From positions 80,533 through 144,532 of the forward strand of contig NZ_BSOA01000043.1 of NCBI RefSeq assembly GCF_030160275.1: 64,000 bases of DNA. Reading direction: 5' to 3'. The stretch comes from Dyella flagellata (GTDB lineage Bacteria; Pseudomonadota; Gammaproteobacteria; Xanthomonadales; Rhodanobacteraceae). Positions within the stretch are counted from its first letter, which is position 1, and every line of letters begins with the position of its first letter. The notes under the pieces are model-generated. The model was not told where the DNA came from and did no database searches. It was given only the letters and a program-made list of their open reading frames with translations. Below are positions 25,847 through 35,279 of this stretch, piece by piece. A program made the position numbers and the translations under genes.

Positions 25847-27616
25847 ATGCAAAAGAGCAAGGCTTCAACGGTTTGGTCCAAGCTGGCTTTGAGTTCGCTG
25901 GGCACCTCGGTCTGCGCGGCGCTTTCCACGACCGTGTTGACGGTCGCGCCGGTACAGACGGCGTCTGCGCAAACAAGCTGTGCTGCGGCCTGGAGTGCTT
26001 CGGCCGTCTACACGCAGGGCCAGGTCGCCAGCGAGAACGGCATCAATTACGTGGCCAACTGGTGGACGCAGGGCAATGACCCGGCCACCAACAACGGTGG
26101 CGCCGGCAGCGGCCAGCCGTGGACGTCGCAGGGCAGTTGCGGAAGCTCGCCGGCTCCCACACCAACTCCTGCCCCGGCACCGACACCCACGCCAACACCG
26201 GCGGAGAGTTACGGTGCCACCGACGAGGCCGGCGGGGTGGTGCAGTTCTATGCCGACGGCGGCGCCTGGGCCGACCTCCATTACACCCTCGCCGGTGGCA
26301 GCCAGCTCAACGTTCGCATGAGCAATAGCGGCACCGACAACACCTACCAGGTTTCCGGCCTCAGCAATGGCGAACAAGTCAATTACTGGTTCACGATCGG
26401 CCAGAGCGACGGATCGGCAGTGAATACGCCCAGCCAAACGTTGACCTATGCGGCGCCGACGCCCACTCCTACGCCGACACCCACGCCATCGGGCCCGGTG
26501 TTTCCCGCCGCAGGCACCACCTTCAACCTGGTCAACGGCACCAACGGCACCTATGCCGACAACCAGGTGTACTGGACCATGGTCGGCCAGGATCCCGCCC
26601 ACCCCGGCACGTTCGTGCACGTCGATTGCGCCGGCGACCTCATTCCCATGGCGCCAGGTGACAACGGCGCGCAGAGCAAGAGCGGCCAAAGCTACGCCGA
26701 CTACTCGATCCCGTTCTCGCAGTGCAAATCGTTCACCGTGCCGCAGATCCTTTCGGCGCGCATCTACTTGAGTGTGGGCAGCCCGATGTACATCCAGGCG
26801 GTAGGCAATCCGGTGTACGGCTACACCGGCCCGAACATCGACAATCCCAGCGATCCCAACCTTGATGTGACCTTCGACTTCGTGGAAGTGAACATCAACG
26901 CCAGCAACTTTTACGGCAATACCACGCGGGTCGACCAGTTCGGCATGCCGGTTCGCCTGGAGCTGCAGGATCCCAGCGGCTACGACCACACCGTGGGCGA
27001 AACCGAATCTCGCGCGGCGCTGTTCCAGGAGTTCGTGGCGCAGGTGCCGCAGCCCTTCCAGTCGCTGGCCCAGATCCAGGCGCCGTATCGAATCGTGGCA
27101 CCGGCGCACGGCAGTTTTGGCGCTGGCGGCGCCCAGGCCACTTATCTGGACAGCTACATCCAGTCCATCTGGAACCAGTATCGCAGCCAGTCCTTGGTGT
27201 TCACCGATGCCCAGGGCACCTTCACCGGCAACGTCGTCGGCAACCAGTTCGTGTTCACGGATGGGCAAGGGACGTACTACATCAACAATGTGCCGACTAC
27301 GCAGGAAGTGCTGCTGGGCAACGGCGTGTTCAACGACGCCAGCAACGCCGCGGCAGGCGTTGCGACGGCCAAGCAATTGCAGATTCAGGCGCAGGTGGAT
27401 GCCGCGTTGAATCGCCACATAGCGGAAAACGCGGCCGAGTGGGACACGTCGGGGGACTTCTACAACAGTGCACCGACCAACTCATACTCCGCGTTCTGGC
27501 ATGCGCACAGTATCAATGGGCTCACCTACGGTTTTCCGTATGACGACGTGCGCGGTTTCAGCTCCTCGCTGATCGGTACCAATCCCACGGTAGCCACCAT
27601 CACGGTGGGCTGGTAA
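25847..27616 (+). CDS. Secreted GH64 beta-1,3-glucanase with CBM5/12 and CBM56 modules
   Basis: This 589-aa enzyme has a long signal peptide (to about 42, TASA-QT) and a CBM5/12 chitin-binding module (about 43-97; AWSASAVYTQGQ, NWWTQGNDPATN, WTSQGSC). A Pro-Thr linker leads to a CBM56-like beta-1,3-glucan-binding module (about 120-200), a second PT linker, and a GH64 domain (about 217-589) with FVHVDCAGDLIPMAP and TFDFVEVNI, which should hold the acidic catalytic residues. GH64 enzymes release laminaripentaose from beta-1,3-glucan. The chitin plus glucan binding modules suggest fungal cell wall as target. AAAGGAGA precedes the ATG, and two operators lie about 140 bp upstream. Confidence 0.88.
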   Translation: MQKSKASTVWSKLALSSLGTSVCAALSTTVLTVAPVQTASAQTSCAAAWSASAVYTQGQVASENGINYVANWWTQGNDPATNNGGAGSGQPWTSQGSCGSSPAPTPTPAPAPTPTPTPAESYGATDEAGGVVQFYADGGAWADLHYTLAGGSQLNVRMSNSGTDNTYQVSGLSNGEQVNYWFTIGQSDGSAVNTPSQTLTYAAPTPTPTPTPTPSGPVFPAAGTTFNLVNGTNGTYADNQVYWTMVGQDPAHPGTFVHVDCAGDLIPMAPGDNGAQSKSGQSYADYSIPFSQCKSFTVPQILSARIYLSVGSPMYIQAVGNPVYGYTGPNIDNPSDPNLDVTFDFVEVNINASNFYGNTTRVDQFGMPVRLELQDPSGYDHTVGETESRAALFQEFVAQVPQPFQSLAQIQAPYRIVAPAHGSFGAGGAQATYLDSYIQSIWNQYRSQSLVFTDAQGTFTGNVVGNQFVFTDGQGTYYINNVPTTQEVLLGNGVFNDASNAAAGVATAKQLQIQAQVDAALNRHIAENAAEWDTSGDFYNSAPTNSYSAFWHAHSINGLTYGFPYDDVRGFSSSLIGTNPTVATITVGW

Positions 27617-27624
27617 GGGAGCAT

Positions 27625-27653
27625 GGGAAGGCCTCGCGCGACGGGGCCTTCCC
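27625..27653 (+). terminator. Stem-loop after the glucanase gene
   Basis: GGGAAGGCC (27625-27633) pairs with GGCCTTCCC (27645-27653) around an 11-nt loop, 9 bp after the stop. There is no T-run, so termination strength is uncertain. Confidence 0.6.
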
Positions 27654-27679
27654 GCAACGGTATCAGCGCGCCCTGCTCA

Positions 27680-28888
27680 TCAGAACGAACCCACTGGAGC
27701 GGCAGAAAATAGCTTCTGTTCTGCCTGATCACCGGCCCTGAGGCGGTCAAAAGCTTGCCGTAGATCATCAATCAGGTCGTCGGGTTCTTCCAGTCCGATA
27801 TTCAGGCGTACCAAGCGCCCCTCATAGCCTCGATTCGGCCGGCGCAGATCCGGATAGACCATGGCCAGCGAAGCGGTGCCGCCCCAGCTGAAGCCCTTGC
27901 GGAATAGCGTAAGGCTGTCCACGAACGCCGAAACCTTCTCACGCGAGACCTTCGATTCGAGTACGAACGAGAAGACGCTAGCGGAGCCTTTGAAGTCACG
28001 CTTCCAAATTTCGTGGCCGGGGCTATCCGGCAATGCTGGGTGCAGGACTGTCTCGACCTCGGCGCGGTCTTGCAACCACTTCGCGACCTTCAGCGTGCTC
28101 GATTCCAGCCGCTCAAGGCGGATGCCCATGGTTTGCAACCCGCGCAGGGCAAGGCTGGCGTCGTCCGGCGACACCGCCATGCCAAGCTGGCTCCAAATCG
28201 AGCCAAGCTTTTCGTAGAGTGCGGCGTTGGCCACCGATACAGCGCCAAGGAGAAGATCACTATGGCCACCCACATATTTGGTGAGCGCCTGCACGCTTAC
28301 ATCCACGCCATGATGAAAGGCGTCAAACAACACGCCAGCGGCGTAGGTATTGTCGAGCGCCACCGGTACACCACGTGCTTTGGCCGCAGCGACGATGGCG
28401 GGTACATCTTGGACCTCCATCGTCACTGACCCCGGACTTTCCGTCCAGATCAGCGCGGTGTTGGGTCGAATCAAAGCAGCGATTCCCGATCCGATCGCCG
28501 GATCGTAAGTCTCGATTTCGATCCCCAATCCCTTCAGCAGTCCATGGGCCAATTCCTTGCTCGGCCCATAGGCGCTGTAGGGCACCAGACCATGACTGCC
28601 TGCCGTGCAGAAGGCGAGATAGACGACCGCGATGGCTGCCTGGCCGCCCGGGACGACGAAGCAGTAATGCGCGCCGTCAAGCTCGGCAATCCGCGCTCCG
28701 AGTTCGAGCACCGTCGGACTGCCATAGAGCCCATAGGTGTAGCCGTGAGCCTCCTGCCGCCATTCATCGGCGATGTCGGCCGTCTTCTCGAACAGCACCG
28801 TCGAGCCACGATAGATGGGCGTCACCAGTGAGCGGAAACCACCGGGGGCGTGGGATGAGGGATGCAGCAGTTTTGAACGCCAGTGCAC
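27680..28888 (-). CDS. PLP-dependent cystathionine beta-lyase-like enzyme
   Basis: This 402-aa Cys/Met-metabolism PLP enzyme has the PLP-lysine in SVQALTKYVGGHSD, the phosphate-cup motif FVVPGGQAAIA, and the LDNTYAAGVLF region with the cofactor-binding Asp. It resembles MetC-type beta-lyases, which split cystathionine into homocysteine, pyruvate and ammonia. GTG start at 28888 with GGAGAAAG upstream on the minus strand. A divergent LysR regulator begins 73 bp away, with a T-N11-A site between them. Gamma-lyase or another sulfur amino-acid substrate cannot be excluded. Confidence 0.85.
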   Translation of the reverse strand: MHWRSKLLHPSSHAPGGFRSLVTPIYRGSTVLFEKTADIADEWRQEAHGYTYGLYGSPTVLELGARIAELDGAHYCFVVPGGQAAIAVVYLAFCTAGSHGLVPYSAYGPSKELAHGLLKGLGIEIETYDPAIGSGIAALIRPNTALIWTESPGSVTMEVQDVPAIVAAAKARGVPVALDNTYAAGVLFDAFHHGVDVSVQALTKYVGGHSDLLLGAVSVANAALYEKLGSIWSQLGMAVSPDDASLALRGLQTMGIRLERLESSTLKVAKWLQDRAEVETVLHPALPDSPGHEIWKRDFKGSASVFSFVLESKVSREKVSAFVDSLTLFRKGFSWGGTASLAMVYPDLRRPNRGYEGRLVRLNIGLEEPDDLIDDLRQAFDRLRAGDQAEQKLFSAAPVGSF

Positions 28889-28930
28889 GGCTTTCTCCAG
28901 GTAGGTACGGCCATGCTAAACAATTGGTAG

Positions 28931-28947
28931 AATGCACGTGCTGCATT
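28931..28947. promoter_or_regulatory. LysR-type operator candidate between metC-like and lysR-like genes
   Basis: AATGCA-CGTGC-TGCATT is a 17-bp interrupted palindrome containing the T-N11-A pattern (T28933, A28945). It lies in the 73-bp region between two divergent genes, as expected for an autoregulating LysR protein. Confidence 0.6.
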
Positions 28948-28961
28948 TTATTCAGTGACCC

Positions 28962-29909
28962 ATGAAAGATATGCACGTCAGCCTGCGTCGCCTCGATCTC
29001 AATCTCCTGCTGGTTTTCGATGCCTTGTTCCGGCACCGCAGCGTGGCCGCCGCCGCTGATGAGTTGTCGATGAGCCCATCCGCGTGCAGCCACGCGCTTT
29101 CCCGCATGCGGGATGCTTTATCGGATGAGTTGTTTGTCCGCTCCGGCAGCACGATGCAGCCCACGGCACAAGCCCAGCTGATGGCCGATGGCATAGGCGA
29201 CGCTCTTCGTATCCTTTCGGATCGACTGGGTAGTTCGGCACCGTTCTTACCGGCAAGCAGTACCCAGACCTTTGTGTTCGCGGCGACTGACTACACCGCC
29301 TATGCTCTACTGCCCGCACTGATCGCCAGGATCGAAGGACTTGCTCCCCATCTTCGCGTCAAGGTGATCTATGCCACCCATCAGGATTCGCTGGGTGAGA
29401 TGAAAGAAGGGAGAATCCACTTCGCACTGGGTGTATCCCATGATCGCGTTGCCGCGCATGAGGGTGTTGAAGTCCTCGACTGTTACACCGACGACTACAT
29501 AGTTGCCGCCCGCCACGACCATCCGCGGGTTGCGGGCTCACTTTCGCTCGAACAATACCTGGCTGAAAGGCATGTCGCTGTGCTGCCGTGGAGTGACTCC
29601 GGCAGTGTGATCGATGCAGTGTTGGCCCGGCAGGGGATACAACGGGATGTTGCCGTGCAGTTGCCGAGCTTGATGGCAGCCCCTTTCCTCGTTATGCGTA
29701 CGGACCTCCTCATTACCTTGCCTCGACGAGCGGCACTCCAGTTCAGCAAGGTCGCCCATCTACGGCTGCATGCCGCTCCCTTCGAGACACCTCGCTATAC
29801 GCTCAAGATGTTCTGTCACGCGCGCCACCAGAGCATGCCCGGGCACCGGTGGCTGCGCGAGCAGATGAGACTGGCCTTGAGCGAAGAACTGGACGCTGAA
29901 CTGGAGTAG
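28962..29909 (+). CDS. LysR-family regulator divergent from the MetC-like lyase
   Basis: This 315-aa protein has an N-terminal winged helix-turn-helix (LNLLLVFDALFRHRSVAAAADELSMSPSACSHALSRMR) and a substrate-binding domain typical of the NodD/SyrM-like branch (FVFAATDYTAYALLPALIARIE). The ATG at 28962 is followed by a second possible start (MHVSLRRLD). The divergent layout and the palindrome at 28931-28947 suggest that it controls the neighbouring lyase gene and itself. Confidence 0.9.
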   Translation: MKDMHVSLRRLDLNLLLVFDALFRHRSVAAAADELSMSPSACSHALSRMRDALSDELFVRSGSTMQPTAQAQLMADGIGDALRILSDRLGSSAPFLPASSTQTFVFAATDYTAYALLPALIARIEGLAPHLRVKVIYATHQDSLGEMKEGRIHFALGVSHDRVAAHEGVEVLDCYTDDYIVAARHDHPRVAGSLSLEQYLAERHVAVLPWSDSGSVIDAVLARQGIQRDVAVQLPSLMAAPFLVMRTDLLITLPRRAALQFSKVAHLRLHAAPFETPRYTLKMFCHARHQSMPGHRWLREQMRLALSEELDAELE

Positions 29910-30286
29910 TTCGGTAGCAACACCAAGCAAAACGGGACCGGTCCAGGATGCCCCCATCTGCTCTATACGCCGTTCAATCCTTGGCTCATGGCAGCGCATC
30001 CAGATGCATTTGTTTCAGGAATGGATCGTAGATCGCCTGCGCTTGAGGGCCGGACAAACCGGAGATCGGGCCGTCCTTGTCGCGGACACCGATACTCAGC
30101 ACGTAGCGATCCTTGAGCAGGGCCGTCACAACTGTGAGCGCCTCGCGGTGTGTCATATCTCCTTGACAGCTTGCGCACAACATCGCAAGACTAGTCGACG
30201 GCGGTCATGAAGCTTCGCTATCAGCTGATGCGCAGCGGGCCAAGGACAAGGCCAAGGGGCGGGACGGAATATTCAGGGGAAAAAAT
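29910..30286. other. Intergenic stretch between lysR-like and lipoprotein genes
   Basis: It holds only the weak 65-aa minus-strand frame at 29986-30183. Nothing else recognisable was seen. Confidence 0.4.
29986..30183 (-). CDS. Possible small hypothetical protein (65 aa)
   Basis: The frame encodes TVVTALLKDRYVLSIGVRDK and then GPISGLSGPQAQAIYDPFLK, which reads like a real folded protein, with a CxxC (LCASCQG) at the N-terminus. An in-frame stop lies about 24 codons above the ATG and no clear ribosome site is seen, so this could be a decayed fragment. I do not recognise the family. Confidence 0.35.
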   Translation of the reverse strand: MLCASCQGDMTHREALTVVTALLKDRYVLSIGVRDKDGPISGLSGPQAQAIYDPFLKQMHLDALP

Positions 30287-30874
30287 ATGTCATTGCGTTG
30301 GCTATGGCTGTTGCCGTTGGTCGTGCTGCTTGGTGGTTGCGCTACCGACAAGAATATGAGTGACTCCAAACAGTTACCTCCCGGGACCGGCGTAATGGTC
30401 GCCAATCTCCGGGTCAGATCGCTCGGCGGTGTGGCGTACCCGCCTGTCACGATCAACTTCGACAAAATGCATGGTGTATCCACTTCGAAAATTATTGCGT
30501 TGCCCGCACGTAATAATCTCATCGTGATGCAGCTTCCCGCGGGAGACTACAGCTGGACCAGTGTCCATATAGGCGACCTGTCCGGTTCAACGTCTTATCG
30601 CATGCCTTTCACGGTCGAAGCGGGAAAGATCAACTACGTCGGTGACGTGTTGCTGTTACTGGACAGTTACCATCTAAAAAGGGCCAACGGCAGCGGCATT
30701 CCCGAACCTAGCTACAACTTCTTCATAAAGGACCTTTCGGCGAGCACGCTCCCCGGCGTAGCGTCCACCTATCCGGAGTTGTGGCGCGCCTATCCCGTGG
30801 TGACGCACTTGACGCAAGATTTTCGGCGCAAAGAGTCAACTCCCTCGATTGATGTTCTCCATTTGTCGAAGTAG
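30287..30874 (+). CDS. Hypothetical outer-envelope lipoprotein (195 aa)
   Basis: A lipoprotein signal peptide (MSLRWLWLLPLVVLLGGC) places the lipidated Cys at 18. AGGGGA lies just before the ATG. The mature part starts DKNMSDSK and contains MVANLRVRSLGGVAYPPVTINF and LPAGDYSWTSVHIGD, a beta-rich pattern like small carbohydrate- or peptide-binding folds. I do not recognise a named family. It seems to be monocistronic. Confidence 0.75.
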   Translation: MSLRWLWLLPLVVLLGGCATDKNMSDSKQLPPGTGVMVANLRVRSLGGVAYPPVTINFDKMHGVSTSKIIALPARNNLIVMQLPAGDYSWTSVHIGDLSGSTSYRMPFTVEAGKINYVGDVLLLLDSYHLKRANGSGIPEPSYNFFIKDLSASTLPGVASTYPELWRAYPVVTHLTQDFRRKESTPSIDVLHLSK

Positions 30875-30947
30875 GCGCTGCCGTTAGTGCCCATGAAGGG
30901 CCTGGTTAACGACGCGACGACATGTGGACGTCCCCGCGCGTTCTAAA

Positions 30948-33242
30948 TCAAGAATGTGCCTGCCTGTCCGCGCGTGACACGCGTACCGGTATCGATTTGT
31001 AAGACGGTGTGCCGCTCGCTTTGTCGATGTAGTCGAGCGGCACCAGGCAATTGCCTTCCGGGTAGTAGGTGGCCACCGCACCTCGGGCGATCTTGTAGGC
31101 AACGGCGATGACCTTGCTCAGGCAGCGTTCCTGGCCCTGGCCGAAGGCGGTTTCCACCCGAATTTCGTCGCCTTCCTGGATACCCAGTGCGGCGAGGTCG
31201 GCCTCGTTCATGAATACGACGTCACGACGGCCGAAAACGCCGCGATAGCGGTCATCGAGCCCGTAGATGGTGGTGTTGTACTGGTCATGGCTGCGTAGAG
31301 TGGTGAGCTTCAGGATCGTCGGATCGGTGCGGGTAGGATCTTCTTCCAGGCCGTGGAAGGGCAGGAACTCAGCTTTGCCTGACGGCGTGTTCCAAATGCG
31401 CTCCGTGGGCGGCAGCGGCAGCCTGAATCCTCCTGGATGACGGATGCGTTCGTTGTAGTTCTGAAAATCGGGAAAGACCGATTCGATCGCGTCGCGAATC
31501 CGATCGTAGTCGGCGATCAGCTCCATCCACGGCACGCGGCTATTCGGCAACGTGGCGGCAGCCAGGCCGGCGACAATGGCCGGCTCCGATCGCAGCGCTT
31601 CGGACGCCGGCGTCAGCTTGCCGCGCGACGCATGCACCATCGACATGGAATCTTCCACCGTCACCGCCTGCGGACCGCTCGCCTGCATGTCTCGCTCGGT
31701 GCGCCCCAGGCAAGGCAACAAGAAGGAGTGCTTGCCGGTGAGCAGATGCGAACGGTTGAGCTTGGTGGCGACGTGTACCGAAAGTTCCAGTCGCCGCATC
31801 GCGGGAAGGCACGCCTCCGGATCGGGCAAGGCCACGGCAAGATTCCCACCCAGGCATAGCAAGGCTTTCGAACGGCCGTCGACAATCGCCTGCATCGCCG
31901 CGACGGCATCGTGACCGTGTGTAGCCGGCGGTCGGAAACCGAAGGTCTTTTCGATCCGGTCCAGCATCGCCGCGGTGGGCTTTTCCGTAATACCGACGGT
32001 GCGATCGCCTTGCACATTCGAATGCCCGCGCAATGGACAAATACCCGCGCCCGGCTTGCCGAAATTTCCGCGCAACAGCAACAGATTCGCGATCTGCTGT
32101 ACGTTCTGGGTCCCCATGCTGTGCTGGGTCATGCCCATGCCGTAGGTGACGATGGTGGCATTCGACTTGGCGTAAGCATCGGCAACGGCGCGCAATTCCG
32201 CTTCGCTCAAACCGGATATGGCCACGATCGCCGACCAAGTTGTCGCGTGCAGATCGGCGGCAAGGGCTTCGAAACCGTTGGTGTGGGCGCGTATGAAAGC
32301 GTGGTCGAGGATGGTGGAATTCGGTCCGGCGGCAGCATCCATCTCGAGCAGCGCTTTCATGATGCCCTTGAGCGCGGCCGCATCGCCACCGACCTTGACT
32401 TGAAGATAGGTCGACGCAATCGGCGTCGAACCAAGCGTGGCCATCTCAAGCGGGTCCTGCGGATCGGCAAACCGTTCCAACGCACGCTCGCGCAGCGGAT
32501 TGAATACGATGATGGGTGCGCCGCGTCGGGCTACTTCGTGCAGCGTGCCCATCATGCGCGGATGGTTGGTGCCTGGATTGTGGCCCATGGCGATGATCAG
32601 TTCGCAGTGGTCGAAATCGTCCAGCGACACCGTACCCTTGCCGATGCCTATCGATTGCGGCAAGCCTACGCTGGTCGCTTCGTGGCACATGTTCGAGCAA
32701 TCCGGGAAATTATTGCTGCCCAATTCCCGCGCAAAGATCTGATAGAGAAAGGCTGCCTCGTTGGACGCTCGTCCCGAGGTATAGAACTCGACCCCATCCG
32801 GATTCGCCATGCCGCGCAGGATCTCGCCAATGCGCGCAAAGGCTTCGTCCCAGCCGATCGCCTCGTAGATATCCTTCTGGGCGTTGTAAACCATGGGATG
32901 CGTCAGTCGCCCCTGGTCCTCCAATTGATAGTCGCTCCAGGCAAGCAGGGAAGTGACGGTATTCTTAGCGAAGAATGTCGGTGGCACACGCTTGGTGGTG
33001 GCTTCCCAGGTAACGGCCTTGGCGCCGTTTTCGCAGAACTGGAAAGTCGAGGTGTGCTTTTTGTCCGGCCACGCACAACCTGGGCAGTCGAATCCCTCCG
33101 GTTTGTTGGTGCGAAGCAGGGTTGCTGTCGCTTCGCCGGCTTCCATTTGCTCGCGCACGGCCCGCGCCGTTGCGCGTAATGCACCCCACCCACCGGCGGG
33201 ACTTTCGTAAGGGCGAATGCCTGGAATCGATTTATCGGCCAT
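30948..33242 (-). CDS. FdhF/YdeP-family molybdopterin oxidoreductase
   Basis: This 764-aa protein of the formate-dehydrogenase-alpha-like YdeP family has N-terminal Cys residues (GFDCPGCAW, then FQFCENG) that can hold an Fe-S cluster. Molybdopterin-binding motifs follow (YTSGRASNEAAFLYQIFAR; DCSNMCHEATS; MGHNPGTNHPRMMGTLHE). A C-terminal MopB domain starts near YNTTIYGLDDRYRGVFGRRD. There is no Tat signal, so it is cytoplasmic. The ATG at 33242 follows AAAGGTAG; an upstream GTG/ATG at 33287 is less likely. YdeP is linked to acid resistance in Escherichia coli, but the true substrate is unknown. Confidence 0.9.
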   Translation of the reverse strand: MADKSIPGIRPYESPAGGWGALRATARAVREQMEAGEATATLLRTNKPEGFDCPGCAWPDKKHTSTFQFCENGAKAVTWEATTKRVPPTFFAKNTVTSLLAWSDYQLEDQGRLTHPMVYNAQKDIYEAIGWDEAFARIGEILRGMANPDGVEFYTSGRASNEAAFLYQIFARELGSNNFPDCSNMCHEATSVGLPQSIGIGKGTVSLDDFDHCELIIAMGHNPGTNHPRMMGTLHEVARRGAPIIVFNPLRERALERFADPQDPLEMATLGSTPIASTYLQVKVGGDAAALKGIMKALLEMDAAAGPNSTILDHAFIRAHTNGFEALAADLHATTWSAIVAISGLSEAELRAVADAYAKSNATIVTYGMGMTQHSMGTQNVQQIANLLLLRGNFGKPGAGICPLRGHSNVQGDRTVGITEKPTAAMLDRIEKTFGFRPPATHGHDAVAAMQAIVDGRSKALLCLGGNLAVALPDPEACLPAMRRLELSVHVATKLNRSHLLTGKHSFLLPCLGRTERDMQASGPQAVTVEDSMSMVHASRGKLTPASEALRSEPAIVAGLAAATLPNSRVPWMELIADYDRIRDAIESVFPDFQNYNERIRHPGGFRLPLPPTERIWNTPSGKAEFLPFHGLEEDPTRTDPTILKLTTLRSHDQYNTTIYGLDDRYRGVFGRRDVVFMNEADLAALGIQEGDEIRVETAFGQGQERCLSKVIAVAYKIARGAVATYYPEGNCLVPLDYIDKASGTPSYKSIPVRVSRADRQAHS

Positions 33243-33466
33243 GACGCTACCTTTAAAGTGCTCAAGCCCAGCGGTACAAGGCTGCATGCGATGTTAGCTC
33301 GCAAGCGTGCATTTGTACCGAAGGCAGTGTTGTCGTCATTCGAAAACGGTCGCAGCCAGCTTAGCTCCATGCTCAGCTAATGGGTCGTGAAATTCGGCCG
33401 TAGCGTTGGAGAAATGCCGTGCCCAGCTTCCAGGGATAGCCTGCCTTGAAAACGAATAAGACTTAG

Positions 33467-34957
33467 CTACGCACAGTCGAACAAGGTCATGAATCCGAAA
33501 TCCATATGCAGCTGCATATGGCAGTGAAACAGCGATAGCCCGCGCTGATCAGCGGTGAAGTCGATATCCATGCTCTGGTAGCCGCCGAGCATCGCTACGT
33601 CCTTGATCAAGCCGCCGATGGGTTGGCCGGCGATGCGGGTGATCTCGAAACTGTGCCGATGCAAATGCATGGGATGGATATCGTCACTGGCGTTGTGCAT
33701 ACGCAGCCGATAGCGCTTGCCGTACTTCAGATGAAATATAGGCTTCATGGCTTGCATGTCGAAGGCCACGTCGTTAATGGTCCATCGGTTGAAGCCGTTG
33801 ATGGCGGCGTTCTGCTTGGCGAACGTCATCTCGATGATTTCGTCCGGCTCGGCCGATTTGGCATTGGACAGCGCGAAGCGCCGGTAATCCCAGGCGTAGG
33901 GCGACGGTTTGATCCATTGCGGTTTGCCGCGATGGCCGGCGTACTCCACCACGATGCCCATGCCATGGCCGCGGTCGTCATCATCGAGATCGCCCAGGAT
34001 CCATGTGCCGGGATGGTTCATTTCGACCATGGCACTGATACGCTCGGCGGTGCCGATCCACAGTACCGGTACCTCGGCAGGGTGGGGCACCGGGTTGCCA
34101 TCGAGCGCTACCACCTTGAACGTATGCCCGGGTAGCGCAAGGCTGCGGATCTCGGTCGCGCTGCCGTTGAGCACATGCAACAGCAGCCGCTCGCCGGGCT
34201 TGACCCGAATCGGTTCGCCGGACCCAAGCATGCGGCCATTGATGGCGAAGGCCTGATAGCCCACTTCGTAGCCCTTGGCCTTGCCGCTCGCCAGCGACGC
34301 TTTCATGGCCGACTCGCCGCGCTCTTCCAGCGAAGGCTCGCGCTCGCTCGGGCGCAGGAAATCCATCGCCATGTCGCCGCCCTTGCTGAAGTAGGGATCG
34401 AACTCCTTCAGTACCAGAAAGACTTCCTGGTCATAGCTGCCCGGTTCATGGCGCGGCTCGATATACACCGGGCCCACCTGGCCGCTGTACTGCCCCAGGG
34501 TCAGATCGCTGCCGGCGACAACATGCGTGTGATAGAAACGGAATCCCGACGGACCGGGCACGAACGACAGGCGGCGCATGCCGTGTGGCGCAATGTAGGG
34601 CGAGCCTTCCTCGGCCGCGCCATCGATAGCCATCGGAACGGCCTGTCCGTGCCAGTGCAATTGCTCGGGAACGGCTGTGTCGTTGTAGACATCGACCACG
34701 ACCCGCTGTCCTTCCTTAAGGCGGATCAGCGGACCAGGAAATTGGCCGTTGTAGGTGGTGGTGGACACGATGTGATCAGGGGCCAGTTCCACCAGGCTAC
34801 GCGCGATGCGCAGTGTGTAGTCGGCTTTGCCTTGCGGTACAGCGGCTGGCGCCATTGACGTTGCGGCCAGGGAGTTGGCGCGCCCCAAGACAGGCAATCC
34901 TCCCGCCAAGGCGGCCAAACCGCCAAGCTTCAGGAAATCACGACGATCGATCGGCAT
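33467..34957 (-). CDS. Tat-exported multicopper oxidase
   Basis: This 496-aa periplasmic oxidase has a Tat signal (RRDFLKLGGLAALAGGLPVLG) and three cupredoxin domains. The four copper-binding motifs are all present: HWHGQ, FYHTH, HPMHLHRH and HCHMQLHMDFGFM. The last places the type-1 Cys between type-3 His residues and has a Met as axial ligand. AAGGACG precedes the ATG. Such enzymes oxidise Cu(I), Fe(II), Mn(II) or phenols with O2. No Met-rich copper-sensing insert, as in CueO, is seen, so the substrate is open. Confidence 0.92.
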   Translation of the reverse strand: MPIDRRDFLKLGGLAALAGGLPVLGRANSLAATSMAPAAVPQGKADYTLRIARSLVELAPDHIVSTTTYNGQFPGPLIRLKEGQRVVVDVYNDTAVPEQLHWHGQAVPMAIDGAAEEGSPYIAPHGMRRLSFVPGPSGFRFYHTHVVAGSDLTLGQYSGQVGPVYIEPRHEPGSYDQEVFLVLKEFDPYFSKGGDMAMDFLRPSEREPSLEERGESAMKASLASGKAKGYEVGYQAFAINGRMLGSGEPIRVKPGERLLLHVLNGSATEIRSLALPGHTFKVVALDGNPVPHPAEVPVLWIGTAERISAMVEMNHPGTWILGDLDDDDRGHGMGIVVEYAGHRGKPQWIKPSPYAWDYRRFALSNAKSAEPDEIIEMTFAKQNAAINGFNRWTINDVAFDMQAMKPIFHLKYGKRYRLRMHNASDDIHPMHLHRHSFEITRIAGQPIGGLIKDVAMLGGYQSMDIDFTADQRGLSLFHCHMQLHMDFGFMTLFDCA

Positions 34958-35279
34958 GAGGCGTCCTTGGCGGCTGGTGGGATAGGAATGATAGGTGGGC
35001 GTTCTTGTAGAGCTTGCTCGCGACTCGTTCGATCATCCAACGATGTGCGTCATCATAGCTACCCGTTGGCCCGGAAATGCTGTGCTGCCAACAAATCGAT
35101 GTAATGCCTTGCCGCGCACATTGCCCTGCGTTTGGGCTGTCTCGACAGCCATTTGGCCGTTTTTTGCCATCGAACCGCTATAAGACCAGTGCAAGGTAGT
35201 GGGCTGCTTCGACACGATGCGAATTTGATGCAAGCCTTTGCCGCGTAGGGCTGTTTCCACATCACAGGGGGGAGTATCC
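34958..35279. other. Divergent promoter region with no gene seen
   Basis: This 322-bp region lies between the divergent multicopper oxidase and FAD oxidase genes. No coding frame, RNA gene or clear palindrome was found; the promoters of both genes should lie here. Confidence 0.45.

Noticed and set aside
25865..27418. A 517-aa minus-strand open frame opposite the glucanase gene
   Set aside because: The plus strand has signal peptide, three recognisable modules and PT linkers. The minus frame has no motif.
28889..28961. SAM or cobalamin riboswitch upstream of the MetC-like gene
   Set aside because: The region between the divergent genes is only 73 bp and has a LysR-type palindrome; there is no space or conserved structure for a riboswitch.
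31911..33179. A 422-aa plus-strand open frame opposite the YdeP-type oxidoreductase gene
   Set aside because: It lies wholly antisense to a gene with clear family motifs. Its sequence is rich in Arg/His/Gly with no domain pattern, as expected of a shadow frame in high-GC DNA.
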